8,113 nucleotides of DNA. Source: an uncultured Clostridia bacterium (lineage in GTDB: Bacteria; Bacillota_A; Clostridia; Oscillospirales; Acutalibacteraceae). Below, one piece after another: positions 5,883 through 8,113 of this stretch. The notes under the pieces were generated by a model. The model saw nothing but the letters and a program-made list of their open reading frames with translations. It had not been told where the DNA came from and did not search any database. A program made the translations under genes and the position numbers. The stretch is from contig CALWIE010000091.1 of NCBI GenBank assembly GCA_944380625.1, positions 1 through 8,113 of the forward strand, read 5' to 3'. The number at the start of each line of letters is the position of its first letter. Within the stretch, counting starts at the first letter, position 1.

Positions 5883-6791
5883 TCAGCGGGTCAAAAGCTT
5901 CTGGCCGTCGAACACCAGCACGCCAAAGCCCTCGCCGGTCTTTTTGCCCGCTGAGAGCCAGGCCTTGAAAGCCCGCTGTAAGGAGGTGTTTTCCGGCAGC
6001 TGGCCGGCGGGCTTTTTCGCCTCCGGGCCGAACACCCGCCAGGCGTCGTGGAAGGTGTCCTGGGCCTCGCTGCCCAAAATTTGGAAGTCCTCCATAAAGT
6101 CCGCCATGTTCCCCCCGGGGGAGAAGACCTTCTTGTGCTCCGGGTACAGAAGCCAGGAGTGGCAGGTGCACACCAGGGGCCCGCCTCCCAGCTCCTCCCG
6201 GAAGAACTCGTAGGCCCGCCGGTAGGAGTCCAGCCGGGCCTCCAAGGTGAAGGGCTCCCCGCTGGAGGGGATGTGGATGCTCTTGACCGGGTCCCCCTTT
6301 CGCAGGGTGACGCCCCAGCCGGTGAAGGGCTCTTCCCACTGGTAGGTGGAGTTTTCATACTCCAGCCGGCCCAGCTTTACAATGTCGCAGGTGTAGAAGA
6401 TGGGATACCAGGAGGCCACAAAGTTTCCCCACACCCCCTGGACGTCCCTGCACTCGAAAAGCTTGTAGCGCAGGTCGCAGAAGGTGTCCCAGAAGACCTG
6501 CTCCGGCACCCCCTTTTGGAGGTAGTCCCCCCGGGCCCGCCGGGCGGCCTGGATCAAAAACAGCAGCCACACCGTGTAGACATGGATGCCGCTGGAGGCC
6601 GCCAGGCCCTGGATCAGGGGCTCCGCCGCTCGGATGGAGCACCCGCTGCTGTAAAAGAAGGACTCCGCCCCCTGCAGCACTTCGTCCAGGCCGGAGCCGG
6701 AAAGGAGTTTTTCGCAGCGGCGCAGCTCCTCCCGGGCCTCCTCCGGGAAGCCGGTCTTTTCCATAAACAGCTCTAAAAATTGTCGGTCCAT
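5883..6791 (-). CDS. Acyltransferase-like protein (NAT_N / GNAT_C type, formerly DUF5596)
   Basis: The protein has 302 residues and is cytoplasmic. An all-helical N-terminal part (about 1-125) is followed by a C-terminal part resembling the GNAT-like C-terminal domain. Its signature blocks are KLGRLEYE (139-146), VKSIHIPSSGEPFT (169-182), LDSYRRAYEFF (187-197) and VCTCHSWLLYP (207-217). Databases commonly label such proteins 'acyltransferase domain-containing', but the substrate is unknown and I cannot verify an acetyl-CoA-binding loop by eye. His173, His211 and Cys208/Cys210 are candidate functional residues by position only. The start ATG at 6789-6791 has a strong GGGGGAGG about 7 bases upstream. 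It sits 21 bases after dtd and 9 bases before the DUF5655 gene, so the three are probably co-transcribed. Family assignment is moderately firm; enzymatic role is unproven. Confidence 0.78.
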   Translation of the reverse strand: MDRQFLELFMEKTGFPEEAREELRRCEKLLSGSGLDEVLQGAESFFYSSGCSIRAAEPLIQGLAASSGIHVYTVWLLFLIQAARRARGDYLQKGVPEQVFWDTFCDLRYKLFECRDVQGVWGNFVASWYPIFYTCDIVKLGRLEYENSTYQWEEPFTGWGVTLRKGDPVKSIHIPSSGEPFTLEARLDSYRRAYEFFREELGGGPLVCTCHSWLLYPEHKKVFSPGGNMADFMEDFQILGSEAQDTFHDAWRVFGPEAKKPAGQLPENTSLQRAFKAWLSAGKKTGEGFGVLVFDGQKLLTR

Positions 6792-6812
6792 CGCTTTTCC
6801 TCCCCCAAATGG

Positions 6813-7268
6813 TCATTTCCCGATTTTTTCCGTGTCGATCATCAAGGTGACCGGGCCGTCGTTGCAGCAGAGCACGTCCATGTGGGCGCCGAACTCCCCG
6901 GTTTCCACCTTGGGGATCCCCAGCTCCTTTGCCCGGCTTACAAAGCGGAGGTAGAGCCCCTGGGCCTCCTCCGGGGGCGCCGCCATGTCGAAGGAGGGCC
7001 GCCGCCCCTTTTTGCAGTCGGTGCCCAGGGTGAAGTTGGACACCACCAGAAGCTCGCCCCCCACGTCCTCCAAAGAGAGGTTCATCTTCCCGTTCCCGTC
7101 GGTGAAGACCCGCAGGCCCCAGGTCTTTTCCGCCAAAAAGTCCGCCTGGCTTTGGGTGTCGCCCCGCATCACCCCCAAAAAGACCACCAGCCCTCGGCCG
7201 ATGCGCCGGGTCTCCCGGTGGTCGATGGTGATCTCCGCCCGGCTGACCCGCTGGATCACTGCCCGCAT
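6813..7268 (-). CDS. dtd: D-aminoacyl-tRNA deacylase
   Basis: This 151-residue protein is the normal length for DTD. It begins MRAVIQRVSRAEITID and contains IGRGLVVFLGVMRGDT (23-38), FLAEKTWGLRVF (44-55), KMNLSLEDVGGELLVVSNFT (61-80), CKKGRRPSF (85-93), KVETGEFGAHM (120-130) and NDGPVTL (136-142). Gly138-Pro139 is the cis-proline motif, supplied across the dimer, that excludes L-aminoacyl groups. The usual SQFTL active-site stretch reads SNFTL (77-81). The enzyme removes D-amino acids (and glycine mischarged on tRNA-Ala) from tRNA in the cytoplasm. The ATG at 7266-7268 has GGAAAGGGG about 9 bases upstream. First gene of a minus-strand operon and divergent from the epimerase-family gene. Confidence 0.96.
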   Translation of the reverse strand: MRAVIQRVSRAEITIDHRETRRIGRGLVVFLGVMRGDTQSQADFLAEKTWGLRVFTDGNGKMNLSLEDVGGELLVVSNFTLGTDCKKGRRPSFDMAAPPEEAQGLYLRFVSRAKELGIPKVETGEFGAHMDVLCCNDGPVTLMIDTEKIGK

Positions 7269-7298
7269 TGTCCCACGCCCCTTTCCCTTTCTGGGTCT

Positions 7299-7327
7299 AT
7301 CCTACCACATTTTATCTCGGGAGTAAA
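7299..7327 (-). promoter_or_regulatory. Probable promoter for the dtd operon
   Basis: On the minus strand TTTACT (7322-7327), 17 bases and TAGGAT (7299-7304) form a moderate sigma-A match, strengthened by TG one base before the -10 box. TAAAAT, overlapping the spacer, is an alternative -10. Transcription would start about 20-25 bases before the ATG. Confidence 0.5.
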
Positions 7328-7329
7328 TG

Positions 7330-7343
7330 AATTCCCAGGAATT
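7330..7343. promoter_or_regulatory. Operator-like dyad between divergent promoters
   Basis: AATTCC-CA-GGAATT is a perfect inverted repeat with 6-base arms. It lies between the -35 box of the dtd promoter (7322-7327) and the -35 box of the epimerase promoter (7357-7362). This placement suits a shared regulator, but no regulator gene is adjacent and a chance 14-base dyad is possible. Confidence 0.35.
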
Positions 7344-7356
7344 GGCCCAACCTTTC

Positions 7357-7385
7357 TTGCGCCGGGGGAAAAGGCCTGCTATAAT
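7357..7385 (+). promoter_or_regulatory. Strong extended -10 promoter for the epimerase-family gene
   Basis: TTGCGC (7357-7362), a 17-base spacer and a perfect consensus TATAAT (7380-7385) preceded by TGC (extended -10). Transcription would start near 7392, followed by AGGAGGAG (7406-7413) 7 bases before the ATG. The -35 box is identical to that of the Fic-operon promoter. Confidence 0.8.
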
Positions 7386-7420
7386 GGGGGCAGAACCTGT
7401 GGGATAGGAGGAGTTTTATC

Positions 7421-8113
7421 ATGATCTACACACTGCGGAATAAAACCTACACCGCCCAGGTGGATTCCCTGGGCGCCCAGCTGGTCTCCCTAAAGGGGCC
7501 CGACGGCTTCGAGTACCTGTGGACCGCGAAGCCGGAGTATTGGCACGAGCACGCGCCGGTGCTGTTCCCCATTGTGGGGGCCCTGCGGGAGGACCGGGCC
7601 AAGCTGGGGGGCCAGTGGGTGCAGATGGGCCGCCACGGCTTTGCCAAGCGCAGCGAGTTCGCCCTGGAAAGCCAGGGGGAGGACAGGCTCTCCTTAAAGC
7701 TCACCCCCACCCCGGCCACCCGGGCCTGCTACCCCTTCGATTTCGCCCTGACCGTCACCTACACCTTGACCCCGTCCGGCTACGAGACTGCCTTCACGGT
7801 GGAGAACACCGGGAAAGAGCCCCTGCCCTTCGTCATCGGCGGGCACCCGGGCTTCAACATCCCCGCAGGGGAGGCGGCCGCCTTTGAGGACTATGTGATC
7901 CGCTTTGAGAAGCCCGAAACCCAGCGGTGCCCGGTGATCCAGGCGGACTCCTGCCTGATCGACCCCACCCAGACCGCCTACGAGATGAAGGAGCAGCGGG
8001 AGATTCCCCTGCGGCACCAGCTGTTTTACAACGACGCCCTGGTGTTCGAGGACCTGCACTCCTCCACGGTTCAGGTGGTATACCCCGACACCGGCAAGGG
8101 CGTGGATATGGAG
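7421..8113 (+). CDS. Aldose 1-epimerase-family protein (mutarotase-like), 3' truncated by window
   Basis: An uninterrupted frame of 231 codons runs from ATG 7421 to the right edge with no stop. The protein begins MIYTLRNKTYTAQVDSLGAQ and shows the galactose-mutarotase-like pattern: GAQLVSLK near the start, WHEHAPVLFPIVG (41-53), MGRHGFAKRSEF (69-80, His72) and VIGGHPGFNIP (138-148, His142). His72 and His142 correspond to the two conserved histidines of the family; the catalytic Glu expected near the C-terminus lies beyond the window. Family members interconvert sugar anomers, and this shorter LacX-like branch (about 290 residues) often has an unknown sugar substrate. The start has an excellent AGGAGGAG site and a strong dedicated promoter. 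Divergent from dtd. The truncation is due to the window edge, not a visible mutation. Confidence 0.9.
   Translation, partial: MIYTLRNKTYTAQVDSLGAQLVSLKGPDGFEYLWTAKPEYWHEHAPVLFPIVGALREDRAKLGGQWVQMGRHGFAKRSEFALESQGEDRLSLKLTPTPATRACYPFDFALTVTYTLTPSGYETAFTVENTGKEPLPFVIGGHPGFNIPAGEAAAFEDYVIRFEKPETQRCPVIQADSCLIDPTQTAYEMKEQREIPLRHQLFYNDALVFEDLHSSTVQVVYPDTGKGVDME

Noticed and set aside
6048..7424. Two long plus-strand open frames (6048-6776 and 6780-7424) opposite the acyltransferase-like and dtd genes
   Set aside because: Both lie antisense to recognisable genes. The second also runs across the divergent promoters and over the start codon of the epimerase-family gene.
1..8113. tRNA or rRNA genes, CRISPR arrays, insertion sequences, attachment sites
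   Set aside because: I found no cloverleaf-like sequence, regularly spaced repeats, transposase motifs or terminal inverted repeats on either strand.

Overview
The window is GC-rich (strong G/C preference at codon third positions) with tightly packed genes, Shine-Dalgarno starts and sigma-A-type promoters. The proteins resemble those of high-GC gut Clostridia (Oscillospiraceae / Flavonifractor-like). That placement is an inference from protein flavour and codon use, not from a marker gene. No mobile element, CRISPR array, tRNA or rRNA is visible, and it reads as chromosomal backbone.

Layout, left to right. (1) A minus-strand operon covers 1-1213: a Fic-fold protein with a badly degenerated catalytic motif, then an Spx/ArsC-like thioredoxin-fold protein, then the start of thpR (RNA 2',3'-cyclic phosphodiesterase, cut by the window edge). 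(2) A divergent intergenic region (1214-1488) carries back-to-back promoters and short symmetric elements. (3) A plus-strand operon (1489-5453) encodes REC-HD-GYP, a stand-alone Hpt protein and a membrane dCache hybrid histidine kinase with its own REC domain. It ends in a strong hairpin terminator at 5463-5492. (4) A convergent minus-strand operon (7268 down to 5493) encodes dtd (D-aminoacyl-tRNA deacylase), a NAT/GNAT_C-type acyltransferase-like protein and a DUF5655 protein. (5) A second divergent promoter region (7269-7420) has a perfect dyad between the two promoters. (6) An aldose 1-epimerase-family gene starts at 7421 and runs off the right edge.

How the genes work together. The central three genes contain every part of a His-Asp-His-Asp phosphorelay: kinase His473, kinase REC Asp763, Hpt His63 and Asp62 of the output protein. 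The output is an HD-GYP domain with intact metal and GYP residues, so an extracellular signal sensed by the dCache domain probably controls cyclic-di-GMP breakdown. The flanking genes look like housekeeping or poorly characterised functions with no clear link to the relay.

The most unusual item is the Fic protein. Its motif has lost the catalytic His, the acidic residue and the first Arg, yet it keeps the N-terminal inhibitory-helix signature and the Arg that this helix normally contacts. I see no clearly new multi-gene system. The relay is a complete but recognisable arrangement, and the Fic variant is the best lead for new biology.
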